Part shown: positions 1-11,100 of the stretch, one piece after another | How the letters are laid out: each line of letters opens with the position of its first letter | How positions within the stretch are numbered: position 1 is the first letter of the stretch | NCBI GenBank assembly: GCA_027919835.1 | Contig: JANVFP010000004.1 | Location: 62,001 to 126,000 of the forward strand | Source of the DNA: Lentinula raphanica | Taxonomy: Eukaryota; Basidiomycota; Agaricomycetes; Agaricales; Omphalotaceae | DNA length: 64,000 bases | Direction: 5' to 3' | Notes under the pieces: generated by a model | What the model saw: only the letters and a program-made list of their open reading frames with translations | Databases searched by the model: none | What the model was told of the DNA's origin: nothing | Translations under genes and position numbers: made by a program

Positions 1-1206
1 TGTACAGAGCAGGTTCTACCTTCCCCGAAACGCGGCATTGACCAAAGGTGGTATTCGTGGGTTGAAGCCTTGGTTTGATGCAAGACAGGTGCGCATTGCG
101 GTCACGCGTATCGTGAGGGATGATCCTTCGAAGCGACTTTATGAGTGAGTGATTGTTTCGACTCGGCCTATCTATGCTGAATTATCACGAATCATTGAAA
201 CTTTCGCGTGCTTCAGGCAACACGTACACTGGGCAGACGTGAAGGATGCGGTAACTGACCTTGGCCTATGGGGACATCTCCTGATCACTGCTGTTGGACT
301 TACGCCTACGAGTCCTCTGGGCGTATGTAAGTCAGGCAATATACGTTCATGCTAGTATTGGGTGCTAACAACTCCGCACGCCATAGATCTTCCATCCGTC
401 ATCAAAACGTTCAATTTCTCAGTCTTCGTAGCCAACGCTCTGACGGCGCCTCCGTATATACTTCAGTGCTGCACATCGGTTCTGTTCATTTGGCATTCGG
501 ATAAGGTCAGAGAAAGGGGATTCCATGGCGCTTTTGGAGGTAAATTTACCAAGTTGGATGCATTCATAACGTTTCTTTGCCGGCTGGAGTCGAATGAAGC
601 TGATCCTTTCTGTGTTACAGCTACATGGCAACTCGTTGGGTGGATATTACTCCGTTGTCTGCCTTCGGATGCGAGCAAAGGTGTCAAGCAAGTCTTCATT
701 TTTCTGAGTACTTATCTAGAGCAAAAAACTGACTTGATTACCACGACCATCCACATACTAGATATATTGCAGCACTCATCGTTGCTTGCTGGCCATACAC
801 CCACCCTTTGAATATCGCATGGATGTCTGAAAATACTGGGTAAGTTGTTATTCCAAATACATGCGTGATTGCGCTTCGAGCTTACCTTCATACTGTTGAT
901 AGGAGCATCGGAAAACGAACCCTGGCTTCCGGCTCTGTTATTTTTGCAGCCAACATCTATGGTGTATGGGGATCGCAGATTTATCAAGCCAAGGATGCAC
1001 CAGAGTATCATACAGGAAACACGATCAACATTATTTTTGCTGCAACTGCGGTGTGCTTGTGGTTTGGCCAGAAGTTGTATTATAACAGGCAGAACGCCAA
1101 AAACAACCGGGTTTGGAAGAGACTGGGAGATGCAGAGAGAAAAAAGGAAGAGATGGAAGTGGAAAACAAAGGAAATAATAGTGTCCTGTTCACGTTCACA
1201 TCATAG
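1..1206 (+). CDS. MFS transporter, allantoate/anion-cation symporter (Dal5/Tna1-like), 5' end missing
   Basis: Plasma-membrane permease of the major facilitator superfamily; only the C-terminal half lies in the window. Exons are about <1-144, 217-326, 387-539, 621-687, 762-839 and 903-1206, all phase-consistent. The start of the window gives an inter-domain loop ending in DDPSKRLYE, typical of the fungal anion:cation symporter family. It is followed by YLPSVIKTFNF, an HSDKVRERG loop, a WQLVGWILL helix, YTHPLNIAW and the closing DAPEYHTGN segment before a last helix and a charged tail. These blocks match allantoate, nicotinate and pantothenate permeases; the substrate cannot be chosen from this part. 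The intron at 688-761 begins with GC (GCAAGT) rather than GT: only that junction gives the frame GVKYIAALIVACWPY. The family and orientation are secure; the missing N-terminus prevents checking the first six helices. Confidence 0.88.
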
Positions 1207-1276
1207 AAATATACGCAGACCAACTATTTTCCAAAAGAAAAATGTACCGCATACTTCGTACCGAATATTTGGTACA

Positions 1277-1367
1277 CGACGCCAGCAGGATTTGAACCTG
1301 CGCCCTCAAAGAGGAACAGATAACGGTGGATTCGAATCTGTCGCCGTAACCACTTGGCTATAGCGCC
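1277..1367 (-). tRNA. tRNA-Ser (CGA anticodon), 9-nt intron
   Basis: On the minus strand the sequence folds as a type II tRNA. The acceptor GGCGCTA pairs with TGGCGTC, there is a D-arm around TAGCCAAGTGGTTA (A box), and the T-arm is GCAGG-TTCAAAT-CCTGC (B box). The anticodon stem ACAGA/TCTGT encloses TT-CGA-A followed by a 9-nt insertion directly after position 37, the usual place for a nuclear tRNA intron. The long variable arm (CTC/GAG stem) is diagnostic of serine or leucine, and anticodon CGA gives serine. It lies 70 nt past the MFS stop codon on the opposite strand. Confidence 0.9.
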
Positions 1368-1522
1368 TTAACAAAGCGCTTGGACACGGTGTATATATTG
1401 AGATGTTCGGTGAGGCTCCGAGGCTCTTTTGCCACCGCTTTTCTAATTCTTTGTCATCATTTTTCCTCGACCCATCCTCTTTTGCACTCAACAACCGGTG
1501 ATTTCAGTGGTGAGGCTCAGAA

Positions 1523-4500
1523 ATGCCCGCCAGTCGCACTACACCAGCTCCCGCAACTCAGACGACCCAACAACCCAGCCAAGTTTCTATTGGGAAAAAG
1601 CCGATGACTTACAATCACACCCAGCAAACTCAGCATAGTCAACCAGGTCAAACGAATCAGCCCCGTTCAGCACGAGCTGCATCGAAAGCGCCAATGAATC
1701 CCAACCAAAATCAGGCGTATTCGAACCATCATCCCAGTGGCGGAAATTCGAATCCTTCTAGTACTAATTCTAAAGGTCGTCCACCAGGGTCCACTTCGAC
1801 CGCCAGTGTCGCGAAGAATTCTGGAACGACGAACAATAGTAAAATATGGTCGACTAGTACTATTGAAGAACGCGAAAGAATCAAAGAGTTTTGGCTGGGT
1901 CTTGGAGAAGAAGAGCGGCGGAATTTGGTCAAGTTGGAGAAAGATACGGTGTTAAAGAAGATGAAGGAACAGCAGAAGCATTCGTGTAGTTGTGCTGTCT
2001 GCGGTAGGAAGCGGTGAGTTCTTTCAAAGACTGATTTAATGAACAGTTCATCTTATGTTGTTCTAGGAATGCGATAGAGGAGGAACTCGAAGTGCTTTAC
2101 GATGCCTATTACGAAGAATTAGAACAATACGCTAACTATCAGCAGCGCTACGTTTCTTCCGGCGGTACCATTCCTCCTCCGCCTGGTCCTGGTCCCTTCC
2201 CTGGTTCCGTCGAGCTCGACAAAAACGGTGCAGTCGTCGGTCATCCTGGACATCCGCAACAACTACCGGGTCGTAACCATCGACCTAACGCCAACCCCAA
2301 AGTCGGACGAGGCGCGAAAGGCAATGTTGTCGTCAACGGCCGCGGAAAGCAAGGCAAACATCCACCACCGGAATCCGAATTCGATGACGGCGACGACGAT
2401 CCCAACGTTGACCCTGAGGCTGATCTGGATGATGACGAGTACGAAGAAGAGGACGACGACCCTGATGATTACGAAGAAGATGAGGACGAAGACGACGAAG
2501 AACCCGAACCTGATCCTGACGAAGAGGACATCAGTCCGAATTCAAATGTAATCACACGACAGGGTGTGAATGGGGTCGGGGTCGGTCGAGGCGGTCAAGG
2601 AAGAGGGACACCTGTACGGACAACTGGGCCACAATTGGGGGCTGATGTAGGCGGAGGACGAGGGAGAGGACGTGCTGCAGAGCCCATCGTGAACGGGAAT
2701 AAAAATCAGGGCAAAAACGGATTGTTCAACCTTGGGAGTAGTCTGACTGTTACAGGTAAGTTTTTCGATCTATGGGCTGCTTGCAATATGTTTCTCTTCT
2801 TTGTATCCTACTTGCGATCGCGCACTTCGAACCGCCCTCGTCTGTTCGTCTACGGCCCTGATGGTTATCCGATGATCGATATAATCTCTGATGGGCCGTG
2901 TGCACACGCCGAAAACTGCACTCTTTTCATATCCTCAATCACTATCCATCCCACCCTCTTACATGTTCATCCTAACCTATTCAACCTCCCGTCGATATTC
3001 CTGTTATCACTCGTACTACTTTTATCCATTCTTTCCATCCATATCTATTTCCTGCCCATCCTCAAACGCCAAACAATGTTTTCAAATCACTCACATCAAT
3101 CAAACCCTTTTCGCAGGCCCAGGTAACATCCTAACCGTCGCCGATGATCTTCTCAAGAACGATGGGCAGAAGTTCCTGGAGATGATGGAACAGCTGGCTG
3201 AGCGGAGGATGCAGAGAGAAGAAGAAGCTATCGGTGACCTTGAGGACGATTCTGAAGATGAGGATGAGGACGGAGACGGTGTGGACGACGTGTCGAATAT
3301 GGGGTCAGAAGAAGAGGACGATTTCACCAAGGGCAGAAGACGGAGGAGACAAAGGGAGTTGGATGATGAAGGCAGCGATGAGGATGATGAAGAAGAGGAG
3401 GAGGACGAAGAAGAAGAGGATGATGAGGAAGAGGATGACGAGGAAGAGGAGGTGAGTGTTTTCACTGCTGCTTCTTTCAGCTATCGCTATCGTGCTGGCT
3501 CGCCTCGTGTTTCGCTTTACATGAAGGTTCAACATTGGCACGACAGTTTTTGACCATCATCGTTTCTGTATATCGGCGACATCGTTCACTCATCTCTTTC
3601 TTTCTCCACTACAGGTCATGACAGAAGAGCAAAAAATGGAAGAAGGCAAGCGTATGTTCAGTATTTTTGCTGCCCGTATGTTCGAGCGCAGGGTGTGGAC
3701 CGCATATCGTGAGAAGGTACATACACGTTTCATCCAACCTCGAACCATATCCTCACACGTTAATGGCCATGGTCGTAGGTTGCCCAAGAACGTCAATTAC
3801 AACTCCTGCGCGAGCTCGATGACGAAGACAAGCAGTCCAAAGAGCGCGAGGCTAAAAAGCAGAACGCAAACCAGAAGAAGAAGGACAAGAAAAAGTATGT
3901 TGCATATTCGGTTTCAACTAACTTTCCAAATCCAACGTTCACATTCGCAGGCAACAAAAGCTTGCCAAGGAGGAAGAGAAGGCTCGCCGAGATGCCGAAA
4001 AACTTGCTTCTGAGAACGCTCTGAGAGCGCAGCAAGCAGCCCTCGAAGAAGAACAACGCAAGAAGCGAGAAGAGGAGCGACTAAAGCGGGAGGCTATTCG
4101 AAAAGCTCAAGAACTTGAGAAGGCTAAGAAAGACGAGGAAAAGAGGAAGCGAAAGGAGGAGGAACGAAAGAAAAGATTAGAGCTAGAGAAGGAGAAAGAG
4201 AAGGAACGAGAGAGGAAGAGGAAAGAGGCCAAAGAGAGGGAGGCTCGAGAGGCCAAAGAAGCCAAAGAGAAAGCAGCGCTGTTGGCTTTGGAGAAGGAAA
4301 AGAAGGATCGAGAGGATCGGGAAAAGAGAGAAAAGGAGGAGAAGGAGAGGAAGATCAAAGAGGAGAAGGAAAAGGCTGCTGAGAAGGAACGATTGGAGAA
4401 GGAACGCGAGCGTAAAGAAAGAGAGGCTAGGGAGAAGAAGGAGAAAGAGGATCGCGAGCGCGAAATGAAGAAACCTCCGGCAGTTACAGCAGCAAATCCT

Positions 4501-5970
4501 AAACGCTCGATTTCTGGTTCAGGGCCTCAATCTCCTCGTGCTTCAGGTTCAGGCTCCACTTCACCTCCACGATCTGGTCTGAACGGAGTTTCGAAGAAAA
4601 ATCCCAATCCGACGGGAAAACCTTCGCCTGTTCTACTCTCAGTTTCGGCTCCTTCTGCTTCTACGCCCATCCCTTCTGCATCATCTGCTCCTGTATCCAT
4701 CCCTGGACGAACTCCTCACCTTCCACATCATGGTCAGCTGGGACAACTCCAAATCCAACAGCAACTCGGTTCTCAACCAAACCATCTTTCTCAGCCACGA
4801 CCCATGGTCGCCCACATGCCATCTTCTATGTCTTCGGTTCCTTCAACTCCTATCACTCCTCTCCAACATATGCACATTGGTCCTCCACAATCTTCGATGT
4901 TTGGACAACCTCCCAGTATGAACATGCCTCCTCATCAAACAGCTGGCATGGCTCCCCGCATGCAGCATGGTCTTTTCTCTCCTGCATCCTTCACCTCATT
5001 TCCTCCGATGCAGCAGCAGCAACAACCTCCGCACAGTGGGCCTGCGGGGCCTCCTCCTGGTCATGGTCTCGCTCCTTCAGCTCTTCCTAGAGGCTTTACG
5101 GGCTCTGGCCCTGGTGGGCATGCCAACGGTCTCAGTCCTTTTGATCCAGCTACTAATTTTAATCGAGCCATACCCAGCGCGTCGCCACCAACGCCGATCG
5201 GTCCTCCTCCGAAGTTGAACACGTTGCCCAGCTCCGCCTCTGCTGGACCGTCAAGTGCTCTTGCTCCGGGTTCCTCGCCTATTCAAGGAACTGCACCTCG
5301 GCGGATGTCGGTCAACCATCCTGAGTCTCGACCTGGACCAATCACTCGACCTACCGGTACTGTGAATCCAATCGCAACGATCGGTACTGGCGCACCTATT
5401 ACACCTATCGCACCTATCGCTCGTCCATTAGCGCTTAATAACTCATCGTCAACATCGACATCGGACAGTGTCAATAACGCAGGAGCTAGCAACTCCTTAC
5501 CCTCTTCTGGCTCTGGCTCTCCTGTCCGGAATAGTCCTCGTCCTCGTCGCAGCTCGAGCCCGAAAGGAGTGTTGGGCTCAAAAGCGCTTGCAGCGGATGA
5601 CGATGAAGTTGTACCTGTCGTCAAAAGCAGGAGGCCTCCCAATGTGAACGTCGGACAAGGCTGGGGCCCTAATAGCCCTTCTCGGGGTACTGCAATAGGT
5701 AGCGCGGCGATCGGTGGTGATAGAGCTCCATGGGGTCCTCCACCAAATGTGGGCTCTGTTGGTGGAGGAATAGGTATGCATAACCCTCATGTCTCACCCA
5801 TTGGAGGTTTCGGTATGAGTGCTCCTCGTTCGGCAGGATTATGGGCAGCAGGTCTCGTACCAGGAACCTCGGACTGGCATCCTTATCAGAACTCTTTCAT
5901 GACGCAGGGTCAAGCTCCAGTGCACACTGGAGCTTCCAATGTTACACCTCCCCCTCAATCCGGGAATTGA
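1523..5970 (+). CDS. NST1: Stress response protein NST1
   Basis: Predicted 1250-residue NST1, a fungal cytoplasmic protein linked to salt tolerance. Exons: 1523-2013, 2067-2755, 3117-3451, 3615-3716, 3779-3894, 3951-5970; all junctions keep phase. Family blocks appear in order: an N-terminal segment with [18 protein letters not shown] and CSCAVCGRK (about residues 110-164), then [18 protein letters not shown] at the exon 2 start, a long Asp/Glu tract (about 265-310), [15 protein letters not shown] opening exon 3, a second acidic tract, then [14 protein letters not shown] very long Lys/Glu/Arg coiled coil follows (about 500-755), and the rest is Pro/Ser/Gln-rich low complexity. The second intron is long (361 nt) and is open in one frame, so retained-intron isoforms are possible. 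The acidic tract produces spurious serine-rich reading frames on the other strand. Confidence 0.93.
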
Positions 5971-6477
5971 GGTCATCATATTCGCTGGGCACTGAAGTTT
6001 CAACATCCTTTAACAACTTTCAAGTTTTCGCGCGCTTGCCATATTTTCATCATGCCACTTTCCTACTTATTATCTCACTCGAGCCTTTTGTCAAACATCC
6101 ACTTTCGTGCTCTACCATTCGTATCCAACTTTAGCACCAGTCTCTACTTCTCCTTACTCCCTTAGTATCTTCCCACATATCATCACAAGTTCCTCTTGTC
6201 CATCACATACTAACCCATCATGTTACTTATACTGGCCTCTCATGATGCATACATGTTATTGCTCAATCGATTCGTTTCATATGAACTCACCTTGTAATAC
6301 AGAATTGAGAATCGCAACTTCGAGCTTACTCTATGAGGCAAGCCAGACATACATGATACGACGCTCTAGTGAACACGAAACTCGAACTAGCTATCAGGAT
6401 TGCGAGGTTTGTCTTCTTCGCTGATTACTGGTTTCCACTGTGCAATGAGAATCAGTCAAATCATGTATCAGATATAG
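5971..6477. other. Intergenic, shared 3' flanks of convergent genes
   Basis: Between the NST1 stop and the stop of the convergent acetyltransferase gene. Pyrimidine-rich, with only short unsupported reading frames; probably the two 3' untranslated regions. I see no further gene or repeat. Confidence 0.6.
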
Positions 6478-7603
6478 TTAGTTCGAAGCGCGCACATTGA
6501 CCATACACCAGTATGGGACTCCTGTCAATTCAGTGCTTGGTACAGGATTGTGCTTCGACGGTGCGATCCCTGTAGAAGTAGCTTTTCCAGCTCCGATTAT
6601 TGTCTGATTTTCCATCAACTAACAATCAAGACTCTAAGTAATCATCTCCTGTCACCATGAAACGAGCTTGCCTCATATCCTAAATGCATGTAGCGATCCC
6701 TGGATCTAGACGACGATGCATCTAGAGTGATTGGGATTCCAGGTGTAACACTTTGGATATAAGCATGCCCTTCACGTATGAGGGTTGACATGAGCCCTAA
6801 CATTCATGGAAGTTCATCATCTTTATTGAAGCAGTGCCAGGTAGTCAATCGATGGAACGATACTCACCCCGTCCTTCATAAGATTTCGAGCTGAACATTA
6901 ACTGAAGATACCAAGAATCCGATTCTTGTAGGATCAGCTTTGATTTTCTCTTGTACATTCTCTGTTTCCATGATTCTGTGGCTTGTATTTCCATCGCTTT
7001 AGAATTGAATGCTTGTTGAAAGACACCGTGCGTGACAACAGAATACTCTTTTGACATGCGCTTTCGACGCAAATGCGTCAAACAATCATTCATCAGATGA
7101 GTAGCAAGAAAACCTCTAATCACCTTGAATCCATCGATTCCCCAGTTCATGATGCATCTGAGCATACCGCTCCTCAGTGCATTGACCACAGTGATTCGTT
7201 TTCTCGGGGGGTACCAGCATACTGCAGCTGCGATTGTGGTTGTACTGGCAGAGGCGCTTGATCTTTTCGGAACAGCTACAATCGCTCGTCCACCCCCAAG
7301 CATGCATGCTTTGTACACGCAGCGGTAGAGATCGTATAACGTGCGCATATCAGTTTTGACTTCCACAGACAATGGCTAGAGATTCAGGAAATGAATCAGA
7401 GGTGAAGCATGAAAGTTCAAAAACAAGCTGGCCTTTGTAGTACCAGAGTAATAATGAGCCATAGCGTCGTCGATAAATGCTTCAGCAGCTGTCCACCCTA
7501 TGATATCTAGTTCGTCACGACGAGCTTCCCGTATAATGAATATTTCGGACCCTTTCATGACGGTAAAGGGTGCTACATTAGACGTTGATGCCTGCTCAAG
7601 CAT
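6478..7603 (-). CDS. GNAT-family N-acetyltransferase-like protein
   Basis: Predicted about 305 residues. Minus-strand exons: 7444-7603, 6868-7359, 6672-6796, 6478-6618. The ATG at 7603 is chosen because the upstream in-frame extension begins only with GTG. The N-terminus (FIIREARRDELDIIGWTAAEAF) is a typical GNAT beta1-alpha1; the C-terminal exons give WYLQLMF, then an acetyl-CoA loop YEGRGLMSTLIREGHAY, then SRSRDRYMHLGYE and a closing beta-hairpin GVPYWCMVN. The pantetheine-binding signature Q/R-x-x-G-x-G/A is imperfect (E-G-R-G-L-M), so activity or substrate is uncertain. The last intron (6619-6671) has a GC donor (GAG/GCAAGC); splicing there joins MHLGYE to LMENQTIIGAGK, as family members require, while reading through hits a stop. 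The first intron boundary is the least certain. The substrate is unknown. Confidence 0.75.
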
Positions 7604-8150
7604 TGAGAGATGTCGATGAGACACTATGGTCGATTGCTGGTCGTTATGAGAGCAAGTGTTCCCTTGAAGTTGCTTGTCAAGGACGTAAACGCCCTTGGGC
7701 CTTGAGCTTGAGGCTTGGATTCGGTTCTTTCAAATTCCCGTGAACATCGGGTAAATTCCCGTCACGATCCTTTCGTGAGCGTTTCCTTAGGCTTTAGCGC
7801 TTCGCATCCTTCAGCTTCAACATCAAGCAAGGACTCAGCGCTGCAGCGCCAGCGCTGCAGCGCCAGCGCTGCAGCGCCAGCGCTCAGCCGTCTACAGGCG
7901 GCCGTTCTATTAGAGAAGGTCAACGACTTTAAAACAAGAATATGATTCCAGTGAAGATATACAAAAACATGCAACAACCATGTAATATAAGTAGATAGAA
8001 CACATAGCAGACGTGCCCTTTTACTATAAGACGTGAATCCACGAAAACCTTGAAAGACTAAAGCACGAAAAAGAAAAACTTACATGTATAAGTGAAAACA
8101 ACAGCAGCGATAGCACGGAAGCAAGCGAACACAGCAAAGGTATAGTCCTA
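7604..8150. other. Intergenic region with GC-rich palindromic repeat
   Basis: Lies upstream of the acetyltransferase start and downstream of the velvet gene stop (both on the minus strand). It contains the 14-nt palindromic repeat reported separately. No coding potential was recognised. Confidence 0.55.
7837..7884. repeat. Tandem 14-bp palindromic repeat (3.4 copies)
   Basis: Unit AGCGCTGCAGCGCC repeats three times exactly (7837-7878) and then AGCGCT. The core GCGCTGCAGCGC is a perfect palindrome, so the array can form several alternative hairpins on either strand. It sits about 235 bp upstream of the acetyltransferase ATG and is markedly more GC-rich than its surroundings. Confidence 0.9.
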
Positions 8151-11100
8151 TCAAGGTCCACTCTCGATTATGTTTCCAATGGCGAGAGGGTTTTTCTTGG
8201 TCCCCCTCTCATCCCTATCCCTATTCCTTGAATCTCCAACCCTTTCCTTGTCTCTATCCAGATGCCTCATTCTATCATCTCTCTCCCGTTCTCTTCCGAT
8301 TTGACCAACGTCTCTTTCCCTGTCGCGTCCTCTATCTCGATCACGTTCTCTCCCTGTAGTGGATATATTCGCTACACCGGATCCGGATCGTTGTTTACCA
8401 TCGTCTTTGGAGGAGCGACTGCTACTCCGGAGTTGGATGATACTCGGATACATACCAGAGTCACTTCCGCTACTCGATTGCCTCATTGGTGCAAGCTGGA
8501 TTCGGTCTCCTGAAGTGTTTAGTTGGAGGCCTGCGTGTGATTGCTGAGGATACGGAGCGGCAGGAGCGGGCGTAGGAGCAGTGTATACTGATGGCATTGT
8601 AGAATCCCAAGAGACAGGGGCGCCAGCTGAGGGGGTACTCCCAGCACCCCACATATCTTGTCCAACCGACCCATTGTTCCCTGTTAAGCCAACTACGCCA
8701 GGAGTATTGGGCAACGACCCATTGCCTCCGGTTCCGTTCCCGTTGCTGGCATATGTCATGTAGCCATATGGTGGAGGATATGGAGCGGGAGGACCCGGAG
8801 GGTGTTGTGAATGTTGAGCGTATTGTGGGTGATGAGGCGGGGGAGGCGGAATTTGATGGCCTGGGTAACCATACTGTTGAGACTGAGGGGGCTGAAATGC
8901 ACGGGGACTCCCTGGTCGTGGTGGACCAGGAGGTGGCTGAGAAGCATATGAACTTGGCCCATAGTCTGGATATCCATTTCCATTCGGTGGTGTTGTCGAT
9001 TGTTGGCCAGGTTGACCAGGTTGACCAGGTCCAAGCAGCGGCGGAGCACCTACCACAGGGGCAGCACCAATCGCGCCAGGAGAAGGTGTGCCTACCGTAC
9101 CTCCGTAAGCACTAGCTTGGAAAGCGCTTTGCTGCAACTGCTGAGGGGGCCCGCCCGGCTGTTGTTGTGCAGGATCATAATAGCCATAAGGAGCAGGTGC
9201 ATATGACGTGTACATTGGTTGAGTCTGCGGTTGGGGCTGAAGAGATTGCCCATACTCATAAGGTCTGACCTGCGCAGGAGGTGGCGGAGGATAAACATAT
9301 CCTGGTTGTTGGTACTGCATTTGCATTGCCATTGGTTGTTGGTATTGTTCCTGCGGGATCAGCTGTTGATTAGAATTAACCCCCCAAGCAGGATACCCCG
9401 CATATCCTTGAGGTGTTGGTGGGGCCATTGTCGGCGGAGGATGTCCAGCATTGTAAGAAGCATGCGGAGGAGCTGAGTAACCATATTGTGGATGTGTAGG
9501 CATATGAGGTTGGCGAAAAGCACCGTAGGGAGTCGGGCCAGGATGAGAATGCGAATGGGGGAGTGGTGGCGGAGGCAGAGGCAGAGGGTGGTGTTGTGTT
9601 TGCTGCTGCGAAGAATGTGGAACGTGCGGGGGATATTGAGTCGGATTTCCGGGATGAGGGGGTGGTAATGCAGGCATTTGCGGTGGCTGAGTATGCAAAC
9701 TATACGCAGGAGGCCCTGACATTGCAGCTTGGTGCGCGTGCGATTGTTCAAACGGTACCGATTGGTGTTGGTAGACCGAAGTGGTTATTGGACCGCCAGT
9801 AGGAGAGGTTGGATCGTGAACAGAAGCTTCGGAGATACTCGCATCCACCATGGCAGTGGTGATACCGGAAGCTCCTCCTGCGTTAGTAGAATTGGTAGAG
9901 CTAGGGCTTGTCGTCACTGGAGATGACTCAATCGTTGCTCCAGGTGGTGGTGGAATCCGACTGAGGCTCACAATGGCATTCGGAGGTTCTGTGTCGGTGG
10001 GTGTTACGGTTCCGCTTCGTGAGGTCTCGGTGGCGCTGTTGGGTGCCCGTGGAGCAATGATAGCTCCAGGGGGAGGAGGAATCCGAATTCCCGGAGGCAA
10101 TCCTCCTATCGAGGCGCCATTGAGCGACGAGTCAAGAACTGGAGCCGGCACACCGGAACCTCCCACTACAGAAGAATTGGATCCTGCCGAGCTGGTCGAG
10201 GTAGAAGTCGAGGAGGTTGCCGTCAAAGGAGGATGAGGCGCGGGAGCCCAAGGGGCAGGCGCTATCGGTTGCTGATATTGGGGCTGTTGATAGCTGTCAG
10301 TACGAGCCCGTTTCTGCTCTCGACGAGTAGATGAGGAAGTATTGCTGTTGAGGGACAACGACCCAGCTTTCGGTCGAGGCTTGGGTGAATCCCTTCCTTG
10401 TCGTCGATCTTCCCTATCTTTATCCCTTGCTGTATGCTCTCGAGTGCTTCCACTCCCTCGTCCACTTCGCGTTAAGCGACCAGAGGAAGAATGCGGTCGT
10501 CCCTCCGCACGATCAGTATCGTTGTCACTCTGAGTATCATCCTCATGGATCCGGAGCGTTTCATCGATATCCATCCCCATTCCGAGCTCGGGACCTTTAG
10601 AAATATCCCCTGTCGTTATGGAATCGGAAGAACCGCTAGGGTCAGTTCTTCTATCGTCCTCGTCACCTGCTACACTTGTAGTACCAATCGGGCTGGTGGG
10701 ACTTTGACTTCTTCGGCCGTCTGCCCCACTACCCCGCTGTGAATCGGACAGATTGACGGTATCAGGACCGATAGAACCAACGTTCGCCCAAGCAGGTTGA
10801 GCTTCAGGAGGAAGAGGTTGTAACGGTCCGCTTGCGGGCATACTACCCGGTGGAGGCGCGAGTGGGTGGAATTGTTGTTGGTACGCTTGAGGGAGAGGGA
10901 ACGATGCATATGTATGTTGCTGTTGCTGAGAATGGGGATGTGTGTTATGCATTGAGTCGCTGAACCCTGATGAAGATGTTGACGATCCATTGAAATGACT
11001 AGTTGAAACCCCAGGAGTACCAATGAGTGGAGCTTGAGCACCGACATTATGCTGACCGGCAGACACATTGACATTATTTCCCCTGTTAGACATTGGTTGG

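Noticed and set aside
3100..3465. 121-codon minus-strand frame rich in serine
   Set aside because: It is the reverse complement of the NST1 acidic Glu/Asp tract; poly-Ser on the other strand is a by-product of GAA/GAG runs.
4107..4358. Minus-strand Phe/Ser-rich frame
   Set aside because: Shadow of the Lys/Glu coiled coil of NST1.
8753..9802. Several plus-strand frames over the velvet C-terminus
   Set aside because: They arise from the repetitive Pro/Gln coding of the opposite strand and have no start context or domain.
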